DNA of 60,159 nucleotides from an uncultured Eubacteriales bacterium (GTDB lineage: Bacteria; Bacillota; Clostridia; Oscillospirales; Ruminococcaceae), in contig OMXI01000017.1 of the NCBI GenBank assembly GCA_900314975.1, positions 1-60,159 of the forward strand. The letters are read 5' to 3'. Each line of letters opens with the position of its first letter. Within the stretch, counting starts at the first letter, position 1. A model generated the notes under the pieces. The model was not told the DNA's origin and ran no database searches. It was given only the letters and a program-made list of their open reading frames with translations. Below are positions 1 to 8,280 of this stretch, one piece after another. The position numbers and the translations under genes are program-made.

Positions 1-2340
1 TCGGGAATAAGCTCTGTAAAGCTCAACGAAGGCACAACGACGATAAAGTTCTGGGCTTTTATCAAGTGCGGCAGTATGAAGAGCATAACGATACCAAAGA
101 GCGTAACGAGTATCGAAAATCAGTCGGTGGGCTACTACCATAAGGAAGATACCGACCCTGTCAGCAAGATAAGCGGATTTGTTATCTACGGCTATACTGG
201 CTCCGCAGCCGAAACTTATGCTAGGAACAACGGCATTACGTTCCAATCTATCGGAACGGTCTGCCAGCACACATACGGCACTCCGACATGGACATGGAGC
301 GGCTACACCGCCGCAGCCGCAGCCTTTACCTGCACAAAATGCAGCACAAAGCAGACAGTAAATGCCACCATAACAAATGCAGTTACCAAAGCCGCAACCT
401 GCTCGGCAACGGGCGTGAGAACATACACCGCGACGGCGTCTTTCGGCGGAAAGAGCTATACCAACACAAAGACGGAGACCATTGCAGTAAACTCAAACGC
501 TCACAGCTGGAACACAACGGCAACATGGACGTGGAGCGGCTACACCTCGGCAACTGCAAAGGTGACCTGCAAGAACAACAGCAGTCACACTCAGTCTGCA
601 AATGCGACCATAACAAGCGCTGTTACCAAGGCGGCGACCTGCTCGGCAACAGGCGTGAGAACTTACACCGCTAAAGCGACTGTCAACGGCACGTCGTTTA
701 CGGATACAAAGACGGAGACCATTGCAGTAAATTCCAGCGCGCACAGCTGGAAAGCACCGACTTACAGCTGGTCAAGCGACAACAAGACCTGTACTGCAAC
801 AAGAGTCTGCGCAAATAACGCAAACCACAAGGAGACAGAGACAGTCACCGCGGCAGTCACATCTACCGCAGCGACCTGTACGGCAGCAGGCTCGACAACA
901 TACACCGCGACCTTCAAAAACTCTGCATTTGCAAAGCAGACAAAGAGCGTTTCGGTAGCAGCACTCGGTCACAGCTACACGACAACAGTCGTTGCGCCTA
1001 CCTGTACCGCAAAGGGATATACTCTGCATAAGTGTACACGGTGCAGCTACAGCTTCCAGTCTGATTTCACCGATATGATCGATCACAGCTGGGGAGCCTG
1101 GACTGTAACAAAGCAGCCGACAGCTACGACAACCGGTACGAAAGAGCGCACCTGCTCGGTATGCAAAAAGAAGGAAACGGCGACAATTCCCGTTACCACG
1201 CATACCCACAGCTATACCACAAAGGTCGTTGCACCTACCTGTACCGCACAGGGCTACACGCTGCACACCTGTTCATCTTGCGGCGACAGCTACAAGGATA
1301 CCTACAAAAACGCACTCGGTCACAGCTACAGCAATACAGTCTATGCACCGACTCCGATAAAGCAGGGCTACACGCTGCATAAGTGTACAAGAGCGGGCTG
1401 CGGCTACAACTATTCCGACAACTACACCGCAAAGGCGACTATACGCTTGTCGGGAAAGAACAGATACGAAACGGCTATGAATATTGCCGACCAGCTCAAA
1501 AAGGAAAATAACAACGCGGCATTCCAAAGCATTATAATTGCTTCGGGTACAAGCTTTGCGGATGCTCTGTCGGCATCGTACCTTGCTAAAGTTAAAAACA
1601 GCGGCAACACGCCGATACTGCTTGTTGCAAATGCTGATTCGATAATGGACAGCGTTGTGGCATACGTTAAGAAAAACGCCGCATCGAGCGCGACTATCTA
1701 TCTTGTCGGCGGCGAGGGCGTCGTGCCAAAGGCTATGGTGACAAAGCTCAACGCAAACGGCTTTAAAAACGTTAAGCGCCTTGCAGGCAGAACAAGATAC
1801 CTCACAAACATCGAGGTTCTCAAAGAGGCGGGCGTTACCAATCAGGAACTGCTCGTTGCATCGGGTATGGACTACGCTGACGCCCTTTCGGCATCAGCTG
1901 TCGGCAAGCCGATACTGCTTGTTGCATCAACGGGACTGACGGCTGAACAGCAGACATATCTTAAGACATTGAAATCCACCACGGCAACGATAATCGGCGG
2001 CACGGGCGCAGTCAATACCGCTACCGAAAGTCAGATAAGAGCGCTTTTCAAAAGCGGAACAAGGCTGGGCGGAAAGAGCAGATTTGAAACGTCTGTTCTC
2101 GTGGCGCAGAAGTATATCACAAAACCACCTGCTGTTACGCTGGCATACGGACTTGATTACCCTGATGGCTTGTGCGGCGGACCTCTTGCTATGAAGTACG
2201 GCTGTCCGCTTATCCTTACCACAAGCGCAAGCTACACGCAGGCTAAAACCTATGCAAAATCAATAGGCGCAACAAGCGCGGCAGTGTTCGGCGGCGCGGC
2301 GCTTATAAACGATAATGCGGTGAAGAATATTCTTTCGTAA
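1..2340 (+). CDS. Surface protein with CWB2 cell-wall-binding repeats, 5' end missing
   Basis: The reading frame is open from base 1, so the gene starts upstream of the window. The first visible residues (CGSMKSITIPKSVTSI) look like the last leucine-rich repeat of a BspA type. After that come about 60-residue Cys-containing repeats (TWTWSGYT, AATCSATGVRTYTA, TKTETIAVNS, HSW) and CxxC-containing HSY/YTLHKC units. The last 290 residues hold three repeats starting RLSGKNRYETA, RLAGRTRYLTN and RLGGKSRFETS, the hallmark of cell wall binding repeat 2 (PF04122), known from clostridial surface-layer proteins to hold them noncovalently on wall polysaccharide. The protein is therefore probably secreted and wall-bound, with the LRR and repeat part exposed. 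Substrate or partner cannot be read from the sequence. Confidence 0.85.
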   Translation, partial: SGISSVKLNEGTTTIKFWAFIKCGSMKSITIPKSVTSIENQSVGYYHKEDTDPVSKISGFVIYGYTGSAAETYARNNGITFQSIGTVCQHTYGTPTWTWSGYTAAAAAFTCTKCSTKQTVNATITNAVTKAATCSATGVRTYTATASFGGKSYTNTKTETIAVNSNAHSWNTTATWTWSGYTSATAKVTCKNNSSHTQSANATITSAVTKAATCSATGVRTYTAKATVNGTSFTDTKTETIAVNSSAHSWKAPTYSWSSDNKTCTATRVCANNANHKETETVTAAVTSTAATCTAAGSTTYTATFKNSAFAKQTKSVSVAALGHSYTTTVVAPTCTAKGYTLHKCTRCSYSFQSDFTDMIDHSWGAWTVTKQPTATTTGTKERTCSVCKKKETATIPVTTHTHSYTTKVVAPTCTAQGYTLHTCSSCGDSYKDTYKNALGHSYSNTVYAPTPIKQGYTLHKCTRAGCGYNYSDNYTAKATIRLSGKNRYETAMNIADQLKKENNNAAFQSIIIASGTSFADALSASYLAKVKNSGNTPILLVANADSIMDSVVAYVKKNAASSATIYLVGGEGVVPKAMVTKLNANGFKNVKRLAGRTRYLTNIEVLKEAGVTNQELLVASGMDYADALSASAVGKPILLVASTGLTAEQQTYLKTLKSTTATIIGGTGAVNTATESQIRALFKSGTRLGGKSRFETSVLVAQKYITKPPAVTLAYGLDYPDGLCGGPLAMKYGCPLILTTSASYTQAKTYAKSIGATSAAVFGGAALINDNAVKNILS

Positions 2341-2350
2341 TAATTCAAAG

Positions 2351-2384
2351 GACCTTTCGCAGAAAATGCGGAAGGTCTTTTTTT
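2351..2384 (+). terminator. Rho-independent terminator of the surface protein gene
   Basis: GACCTTTCGC pairs with GCGGAAGGTC (one G-U) across a 7-base loop and is followed by seven T. It begins 10 bases after the stop codon. Confidence 0.85.
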
Positions 2385-2395
2385 GTGCAAAACGG

Positions 2396-2424
2396 TTGAA
2401 ATAAGTGCGAAAATGTGTTATACT
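2396..2424 (+). promoter_or_regulatory. Sigma-A promoter of the hybrid histidine kinase
   Basis: TTGAAA, 17-base spacer, TATACT, about 40 bases before the start codon. Confidence 0.7.
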
Positions 2425-2463
2425 ATTGTTAATATTTCGTGACAGTTTTACGGAGGTGAGAAC

Positions 2464-5004
2464 ATGGCACAGACTGATAAAAGCAAGCCGATAAGCCGCT
2501 TTTATGACCTTTTCCGCGCAAACGGGATAATGCAGACCCGTAATAACAGAGCTAAGGTGCTTAACTGCTGTATTTCGCTGGAACTTATTTTCTCGTTCTC
2601 CATTTTCGGATTTATCTCGCTGAAAAATATCGCGATGACAACTGTGCATATCCCTGTAATCATAGCGGCGATGCTCGGCGGTCCGTTCAACGGTGCTGCT
2701 GCGGGACTGGTTTTCGGGCTTACAAGTATGTGGAAGGCAAGCGTTTCGGCAACTGCCTACGGCGACATTATTTTCTCTCCGTGGAAAAGCGGCGACGTTG
2801 TGGGCAGCCTTGTGCTTTCGCTTGGCATGCGTGTACTGTTCGGCTTTGCGGCAGGGCTTATGTTCTCGGCAATGTTTCGGTGGCTGGACAAAAAGTGGCA
2901 CGCGGCTGGCAGTGCGGTCATCGCGGTAGTCTCCACTATACTTCACAGCTTTATCGTTTCGTGTGCAATGAAGGTGTTCTTCCCCAAGGCGCACAGCGCG
3001 AGCTTGATACAGTCGATACAGCCGAGCCTGCGTCACATTGTAGTATGGCTGATAACAGCGGCGGCTGTGTTTGCTGCGTATAAGCTGTGTTCTTTGACAA
3101 AGCTGCTTGATGCGTACAGAGAGGTCATCGAGTACAAGCGCAGTCATCAGGCGGCGGGAAGCAGATTTCTTGTGTTCATAATGCTTATCTTTCTTGTTAT
3201 CTCTGCGGCGATAGTTACGCACTCGTTTGACAGGCTTGAGCTTATAAACATCACCGACACCGCCACACCTACGGATATGACTGCCGTGCATATCGCAGCG
3301 CAGCAGCTTGTCGCGCTGACAGGCGTTATATACATAGTCTCGCTGATACTTATGTCTGTATACGAAAAAGGCAGCATAGCAAGCAGCATGCTCAAAGAAA
3401 AGCAGCAGGAGGAGATATACAGGCAAAAGCTGCAGAAAACACTTGACGTTATGCAGGCGCTTTCGAGGGATTACGAGGTCGTTCTGAATATGGACCTTGA
3501 AGCTGATAAGGTCACAATGTACCGATGCAGCGAGGAACTGTCAGGCATAGTTGACGAGCCGTCACTTGAGCTGCCGTTTTACGAGGCAGGCGAGAGGTTT
3601 TTCAGAATGTTCGCCTGCGATGAGGACCTGCCCGAGCTGCTTGAGCTGACCACAAAGGAAAAGGTAATGGAATATCTCAAAAATGATGAGATATTCACGC
3701 ACGTTTTCAAAAACAAGAAGGGGCGCTACGGCGAGACGAAGATAGTGCCTGTAAGCGAGCATGAATTTGTGTGCGGCTATACAGATGTGGACAAGACCAT
3801 ACGGGAAAAAATCAAGCAGCAGGAAAAGCTGGAGGAGGCTATGCGCGCTGCCGAGGCTGCAAACAGCGCAAAATCCGCTTTCCTGCTGAATATGAGCCAC
3901 GATATACGCACGCCGATGAACGCGATAATTGGCTACACCGATATTCTTTCAAAATATAGAAATGACGAAAAGAAATTTGAGCGCTGCACGGGCAACATAA
4001 GAGCCTCGGGCAAGTATCTTCTGGACCTTATCAACAACGTGCTTGAAATGGCGAGGATTGAAAGCGGCGTGGAGGAGATAAATGAAAAACCGTGCGATAT
4101 ACGTTCGATACTTGGCAGCACATATATCGTGTTCAAGGAAGAGGCGGAGAAGAAGGGCATAACCCTTACCTATGACAGCAGAATAGTACACGACTATCTT
4201 TACTGCGACAAGGTGAAGATACAGGAGATCTATCTCAATATCATTTCTAACGCCGTCAAGTACACCGATAAGGGCGGCAGCATCAAGATAATTTCAAACG
4301 AGCTGCCCGATGACCGCGAGGGCTGGTGCAGGATACAGATAAACATTTGCGACACGGGAAGAGGTATGTCGCAGGAGTTTCTTGAGCACATCTACGACGA
4401 TTTTGCGCGCGAGCAGGACAGCACGTCTTCGGGCATAACGGGCACGGGTCTTGGAATGGGCATCGTCAAGAAGATAGTCACCATGATGAACGGAGAGATA
4501 TCCATAGACAGCCAAAAGGGCAAAGGCACGACGGTTCGCGTTACCATACCTCACAGGATAGCCGACGAGTCGCAGGTCGAAAGCCGCGAAACGCCGATAG
4601 TGCGCGACAATTCTTTGTTCGAGGGCAAGAGGGTGCTGCTGGCGGAGGACAACGAACTCAATGCAGAGATAGCCGCCGAGCTTCTGAGCGACGTGGGTTT
4701 GCAGGTCGAGCGTGCGCAGGACGGAATCATCTGCGTATCAATGCTTGAGACCGCAAAGGCAGGATATTACGACATTATTCTTATGGACGTTCAGATGCCG
4801 AACATGGACGGCTATCAGGCGACGGGCATAATCAGGCAGCTTGCCGACAAGCAAAAGGCGCAGATACCGATAATCGCGATGACCGCCAACGCTTTTGCAA
4901 AGGACAGGGAGGAGGCGCTCAAGGCGGGTATGAACGAGCATATAAGCAAGCCTGTGAGCATAGACAAGCTGATATCCACGATGTCGAAATTCATAAGCAA
5001 ATAA
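2464..5004 (+). CDS. Hybrid histidine kinase with an ECF S-component-like membrane sensor
   Basis: 846 residues; GGAGGTGAG lies just before the ATG. Residues about 35-210 form several membrane helices with the stretch HIPVIIAAMLGG..AAGLVFGLTSMW, which resembles substrate-binding S components of ECF vitamin transporters. One more helix pair follows (about 235-300), then a short coiled coil and a PAS-like region (about 315-445). The HisKA box NMSHDIRTP puts the phospho-accepting His at 479; ATPase boxes N (NAVKYTDKG), G1 (DTGRGM) and G2 (GTGLGMG) are intact. The C-terminal receiver domain has AEDNELN and LMDVQMPNMDG, phospho-Asp at 775. So it should sense a ligand in or at the membrane and relay phosphate His to Asp; no output domain or response regulator gene is adjacent. 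The S-component resemblance is from motif memory, not a search. Confidence 0.85.
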   Translation: MAQTDKSKPISRFYDLFRANGIMQTRNNRAKVLNCCISLELIFSFSIFGFISLKNIAMTTVHIPVIIAAMLGGPFNGAAAGLVFGLTSMWKASVSATAYGDIIFSPWKSGDVVGSLVLSLGMRVLFGFAAGLMFSAMFRWLDKKWHAAGSAVIAVVSTILHSFIVSCAMKVFFPKAHSASLIQSIQPSLRHIVVWLITAAAVFAAYKLCSLTKLLDAYREVIEYKRSHQAAGSRFLVFIMLIFLVISAAIVTHSFDRLELINITDTATPTDMTAVHIAAQQLVALTGVIYIVSLILMSVYEKGSIASSMLKEKQQEEIYRQKLQKTLDVMQALSRDYEVVLNMDLEADKVTMYRCSEELSGIVDEPSLELPFYEAGERFFRMFACDEDLPELLELTTKEKVMEYLKNDEIFTHVFKNKKGRYGETKIVPVSEHEFVCGYTDVDKTIREKIKQQEKLEEAMRAAEAANSAKSAFLLNMSHDIRTPMNAIIGYTDILSKYRNDEKKFERCTGNIRASGKYLLDLINNVLEMARIESGVEEINEKPCDIRSILGSTYIVFKEEAEKKGITLTYDSRIVHDYLYCDKVKIQEIYLNIISNAVKYTDKGGSIKIISNELPDDREGWCRIQINICDTGRGMSQEFLEHIYDDFAREQDSTSSGITGTGLGMGIVKKIVTMMNGEISIDSQKGKGTTVRVTIPHRIADESQVESRETPIVRDNSLFEGKRVLLAEDNELNAEIAAELLSDVGLQVERAQDGIICVSMLETAKAGYYDIILMDVQMPNMDGYQATGIIRQLADKQKAQIPIIAMTANAFAKDREEALKAGMNEHISKPVSIDKLISTMSKFISK

Positions 5005-5037
5005 AAAGGTCCGCAGAAATCGTTCTGCGGACTTTTT
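5004..5037. terminator. Bidirectional terminator between kinase and PrsW-like gene
   Basis: GTCCGCAGAA/TTCTGCGGAC stem with 4-base loop, A-run before and T-run after. It serves the two convergent genes. Confidence 0.85.
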
Positions 5038-5039
5038 GG

Positions 5040-6122
5040 TTACTGCCCGTTCGGGTAGTTGTAATTGTTGTTTTGATACTGCTGCGGATTTGCATACGGG
5101 TCAACGAACTGACCCTGCGGTGCATAGCCGTTTTGCTGGTATCCGCTTTGGTACTGGTACGGGCTTTGATACTGGTAATTGTTCTGGTAGCCGTACTGGT
5201 ATTGAGTATTGCCGTAGGCTTGGTTCTGTCCGAATCCGTTTTGGAACTGCGTGTTCGGCTGTGTATAGCCGTTGGGTGTATAGTAGCCCTGCGCGCCGTT
5301 TTGGTACTGCGGCTGGTAGCTGTTTGCGTAGCCGTTTTGGTAGCCGTACTGCTGATAGTAGTCATACGGATAAGTCGGGAACTGATAGAACGGCACGCCC
5401 ATACCCGGCATATTCACATCGTTCTTTGACGACTTGTGAATGATGACAAGTGCGGTTATTGTGATAACTATCTCGTAGGCGAAGAACAGCACGATAATGC
5501 CGTCTATATTATCTTCGGAGAAGAGACAGAAATCATAGAATCCGTGAGTGATGATAGGCACAAAGAACGCAAGGAACATATTCTTGTTCTTGCCGCTGTT
5601 GTCGCCTGCGCAGAAACAGTATTTTGCCTTGCCGTAGAAAAGTCCCATAAACACTGCGTCTATTGCGTGACCGGGCACTGACAGCAGACCGCGCACAAGT
5701 GCGACCTGGTATGTACCAAGCTTGGTAAGATACAAAATATTCTCAAGCGTTGCAAAACCAAGTGAAACGATAACGGCGTAGACTATGCCGTCAAAGGTGT
5801 AGTTGAAAGCCCTGTGCTTCCACGTTCTGAGCCGCAGCACGAGGAACTTGAAGCCCTCCTCGGCGAGAGCGACGATAAAGAAACACATTATAAAGTTGTA
5901 GCCTGTGCTGCCTTTTGCGACCACCTCAGCCAAGCCTTTTTCCAAAAGACCCTCTGCGACCACCGCGCCTATAACGGAGATAGTTGCACCCATTATGAAA
6001 AGACTAATCAGCAGACCGATAGGTTCCTTTTCCGCTTTATCCTTATGATAGATAAATGCGATGATGAACACCGCGGGTATAATTGCAAGAATAACAAGTA
6101 CGCCCGTGCTTGGCATAAGCAC
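5040..6122 (-). CDS. PrsW-family intramembrane metalloprotease with Q/N/Y/G-rich tail
   Basis: 360 residues with about seven to eight membrane helices up to residue 235. The sequence VALAEEGFKFLVLR carries the EExxK motif of PrsW proteases, and later membrane histidines (PGHAIDAVFMG, THGFYDF) are the expected zinc ligands. PrsW of Bacillus subtilis cleaves anti-sigma factor RsiW at site 1; no RsiW-like gene is next to this one, so the substrate is open. Residues about 240-360 form a low-complexity tail of Tyr, Gln, Asn and Gly (QNGY, YQYQ, NNYN units), unusual for the family and probably cytoplasmic or external disordered sequence. A sigma-A promoter lies directly upstream. Confidence 0.85.
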   Translation of the reverse strand: MLMPSTGVLVILAIIPAVFIIAFIYHKDKAEKEPIGLLISLFIMGATISVIGAVVAEGLLEKGLAEVVAKGSTGYNFIMCFFIVALAEEGFKFLVLRLRTWKHRAFNYTFDGIVYAVIVSLGFATLENILYLTKLGTYQVALVRGLLSVPGHAIDAVFMGLFYGKAKYCFCAGDNSGKNKNMFLAFFVPIITHGFYDFCLFSEDNIDGIIVLFFAYEIVITITALVIIHKSSKNDVNMPGMGVPFYQFPTYPYDYYQQYGYQNGYANSYQPQYQNGAQGYYTPNGYTQPNTQFQNGFGQNQAYGNTQYQYGYQNNYQYQSPYQYQSGYQQNGYAPQGQFVDPYANPQQYQNNNYNYPNGQ

Positions 6123-6168
6123 CCCATCCTTTTTCTAAATGTATTTGACAATTCAAAGTGTCGCCTTG

Positions 6169-6197
6169 ATTATAACATATATTTTTACATTTTGCAA
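6169..6197 (-). promoter_or_regulatory. Promoter of the PrsW-like gene
   Basis: On the minus strand TTGCAA (6197-6192), 17-base spacer, TATAAT (6174-6169), about 45 bases before the start codon. Confidence 0.65.
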
Positions 6198-6207
6198 CAC
6201 CGCACGC

Positions 6208-6234
6208 AAAAAAACCGCCCGAATAATCGGGCGG
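6208..6234 (-). terminator. Terminator of the hydrogenase-like gene
   Basis: Minus strand stem CCGCCCGA/TCGGGCGG with 4-base loop followed by seven T; 12 bases after the stop codon and upstream of the next promoter. Confidence 0.9.
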
Positions 6235-6246
6235 AAATTTTTGGTG

Positions 6247-7932
6247 TCAGGTGTTTGTTGCTTCTGCGAGAGTGGTGTTGATATTAACAACCAAGTCTCT
6301 GATATCGTTGATGTGCTGGTTGATAAGCTCGGTATTCTTGTTTGTGCTTTCAACGTTGTCATTAAGCTCGTGGAAAGCGGTAGCAGTCTTTTCAAGAATG
6401 CCTACGAGTGTTTTCAGACCTGCATTGTCAAGGCTTGTATTAGCGCTGCAGAACGTGATAACGTTTGTCAGCAGGTCGTGAACGACCTTTGCTCTCTGCT
6501 CGGTAGCATCGTTAGACGAGCTTATCTCGCCCATTGAGCCTACGATATTGTTAACGTCCTGGTCGAGCTTGTCGGAAAGGTCACGGCACTTGCCTGTGAT
6601 CTCAGCCAGCTTTTCGTGCTGTGCGGTCAGAGCCGAGTGACGTGCAAGCAGTACGGACTTGCCGTGTACGATACAGTTATCGGAGGTATTGAGTCCTCTG
6701 AAGATAGCGATAGCCATTTCACGACACGAACGGTAGCCGCAAGCGTGGCAGTTGTAGTTTCTGTCCTGCTCGGTATGCTTGCCCATAGACTCGAAGATAG
6801 GGTCGAGCTGCTTGTCTGTCGGAACAGGTGTAGGGATAGCAGGCAGGTAGCTTCTTGTGAAATCGTTGGCATTAAGCTCTTCATCAAAGCGCTTGAACAG
6901 CTTGTCCTCTGCGCCTCTGAAGAATCCGCCCGAGGTCTTTCTTCTGCTCTTTGCTTCCTTTTCAACCTCACGCATTGTTTCCATAACGTCAAAAACAGTT
7001 CTCTTTGAGCCAGTACCAGCACCTACGTTACAGCCGAACTCACACGACAGAACGTCGAATACTGCGGGGTGCTTGCTCTCGGGCAGTGATGCGTAAAGGT
7101 CAAGCTCTGGGTAAACCTTATGTACACCCTCGGAGGTGGTGATGTTGATATCGGGGTCGTGCAGCCAGATGTTATCACGAAGTCCGCCCGGACGAGGATA
7201 GATACCGCCGACCTGACCCTGCTCAAACTCAAAGTCGTACTTGAAATCACCTGCATAATCAGGCGGGATAACGATATGGTTCTTCTCAAAGAACTCATCA
7301 AGCTTCTGGAAGGTAACGTTGTACTCAACAAGACCTGTTTCCATAAACTCGTTCTTTTTAGCGATACAAGGTGAAAGAACAAGTATCTTGTTCTGTCTTT
7401 GCAGATATTTCTTGATATAAACTACCGTACACATAATAGGGCTGTGTATTGGTGAGAGGTTTTTCAGCAGCTTTGGCTGATATGTCTCAATATACTTTAC
7501 AATAGCTGCGCATGGCTGTGTTACAACATTGCCGACAGTCTTTTTCTGTATAGCACGCAGATGCGCCCATGTACAGATGTCAGCACCGAAGGATACGTCA
7601 TAAACGAGCTGTCCCTGTTTTCTGAACCAGTTGAGGATACCCTTCCACTTATCAGGGAACGTCGACTTGATAGCAGGTGTTGCAAGAACGATCATCTTCT
7701 CCTTGCGGATAGCTGCCAGAGCCTCCTCGGTATCATCTATAAAATCTCTTGCGCCGTGTGAACAGTTGCGCACGCACTCACCGCAGGCTATACAGCGGTC
7801 AGGGTTTACTGTTGTTACAAATCTTCCGTCCTCAAGCATCTTGGTGATATTAGCCTCAGGTGCAGGACAGGTTCTTACGCAGGCATTACAGCCCACACAT
7901 TTTTCAGGTTTAACAATAATGAGTTCTTTCAT
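6247..7932 (-). CDS. Sensory-type [FeFe]-hydrogenase (group C/D-like), HydS-like
   Basis: 561 residues from an ATG preceded by GGGAGG; an in-frame upstream extension has no ribosome site. Order: two [4Fe-4S] ferredoxin motifs (CVGCNACVRTCP, CIACGECVRNC), the H-cluster domain with TQPCAAIVKYIE, LSPCIAKKNE and LSCEFGCNVGAG, then a further Fe-S domain (CHACGYRSCRE..C), then about 115 residues of helical coiled coil with Asn/Thr-rich heptads. In the first H-cluster motif the proton-relay Cys of catalytic enzymes (TSCCP) is replaced while the ligand Cys stays. That pattern is typical of slow, sensory hydrogenases such as R. albus HydS. No PAS domain is seen; the helical tail could transmit the signal. 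Activity needs HydEFG maturases, not in this window. Confidence 0.85.
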   Translation of the reverse strand: MKELIIVKPEKCVGCNACVRTCPAPEANITKMLEDGRFVTTVNPDRCIACGECVRNCSHGARDFIDDTEEALAAIRKEKMIVLATPAIKSTFPDKWKGILNWFRKQGQLVYDVSFGADICTWAHLRAIQKKTVGNVVTQPCAAIVKYIETYQPKLLKNLSPIHSPIMCTVVYIKKYLQRQNKILVLSPCIAKKNEFMETGLVEYNVTFQKLDEFFEKNHIVIPPDYAGDFKYDFEFEQGQVGGIYPRPGGLRDNIWLHDPDINITTSEGVHKVYPELDLYASLPESKHPAVFDVLSCEFGCNVGAGTGSKRTVFDVMETMREVEKEAKSRRKTSGGFFRGAEDKLFKRFDEELNANDFTRSYLPAIPTPVPTDKQLDPIFESMGKHTEQDRNYNCHACGYRSCREMAIAIFRGLNTSDNCIVHGKSVLLARHSALTAQHEKLAEITGKCRDLSDKLDQDVNNIVGSMGEISSSNDATEQRAKVVHDLLTNVITFCSANTSLDNAGLKTLVGILEKTATAFHELNDNVESTNKNTELINQHINDIRDLVVNINTTLAEATNT

Positions 7933-7983
7933 TATATCCGTTCCTCCCATGATTTTGATGACATCTGTTGTGAAAAATCGGAA

Positions 7984-8010
7984 ACCGTATGCCCTACTTA
8001 CAGTTTCCGT
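7984..8010 (-). other. Stem-loop in the hydrogenase 5' leader
   Basis: In the mRNA, a 9-bp stem CGGAAACTG/CGGTTTCCG (one G-U) with a 13-base loop, followed by ATTTTT. It sits between promoter and start codon and resembles a weak attenuator. Confidence 0.45.
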
Positions 8011-8022
8011 CACCATGATATA

Positions 8023-8051
8023 ACTATAACACATTGTTTACATTTTGTCAA
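8023..8051 (-). promoter_or_regulatory. Promoter of the hydrogenase-like gene with Rex-like operator
   Basis: Minus strand TTGACA (8051-8046), 17-base spacer, TATAGT (8028-8023). The 18 bases TTGACAAAATGTAAACAA (8051-8034) overlap the -35 box and match 11 of 14 fixed positions of the Rex consensus TTGTTAA-N4-TTAACAA. Rex control is inference. Confidence 0.6.
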
Positions 8052-8246
8052 TAGTTGTCCAGGCATGTCGATTAAATCTTTTAAAGCTTTAAAAGCCCGA
8101 AGCTGCGCGGCTTTATATAAAACGGGTATTTTAAATTCAGAACATTTCAACAAAAAATGCCATAAAAATTATACGAATAGAGCAGAAAAAGTTGTGAAAT
8201 TTGCTTCTTGGGGCGTGATTTTGTTTACAATTTCGGGCAAAAAGCA
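8052..8246. other. Intergenic region with an 18-bp perfect palindrome
   Basis: No supported gene. It contains CTTTTAAAGCTTTAAAAG at 8078-8095, a perfect palindrome about 27 bases upstream of the hydrogenase -35 box; a possible operator. Confidence 0.4.
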
Positions 8247-8276
8247 GAAAACCGCCGTTACTATCGGCGGTTTTTG
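8247..8276. terminator. Terminator of the HAD phosphatase operon
   Basis: ACCGCCG/CGGCGGT stem, 7-base loop, T-rich on both strands; four bases after the stop of the minus-strand HAD gene. Confidence 0.75.
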
Positions 8277-8280
8277 CATT

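Noticed and set aside
2260-3426. 388-residue open frame on the minus strand opposite the histidine kinase
   Set aside because: It is antisense to a gene with intact kinase motifs, rich in Arg, His and Cys as expected for a shadow, and has no ribosome site.
6460-6600. Methyl-accepting chemotaxis signalling tip in the hydrogenase tail
   Set aside because: The helices look MCP-like in composition, but the conserved hairpin tip (EIxxIA..TNLLALNA type) is not there.
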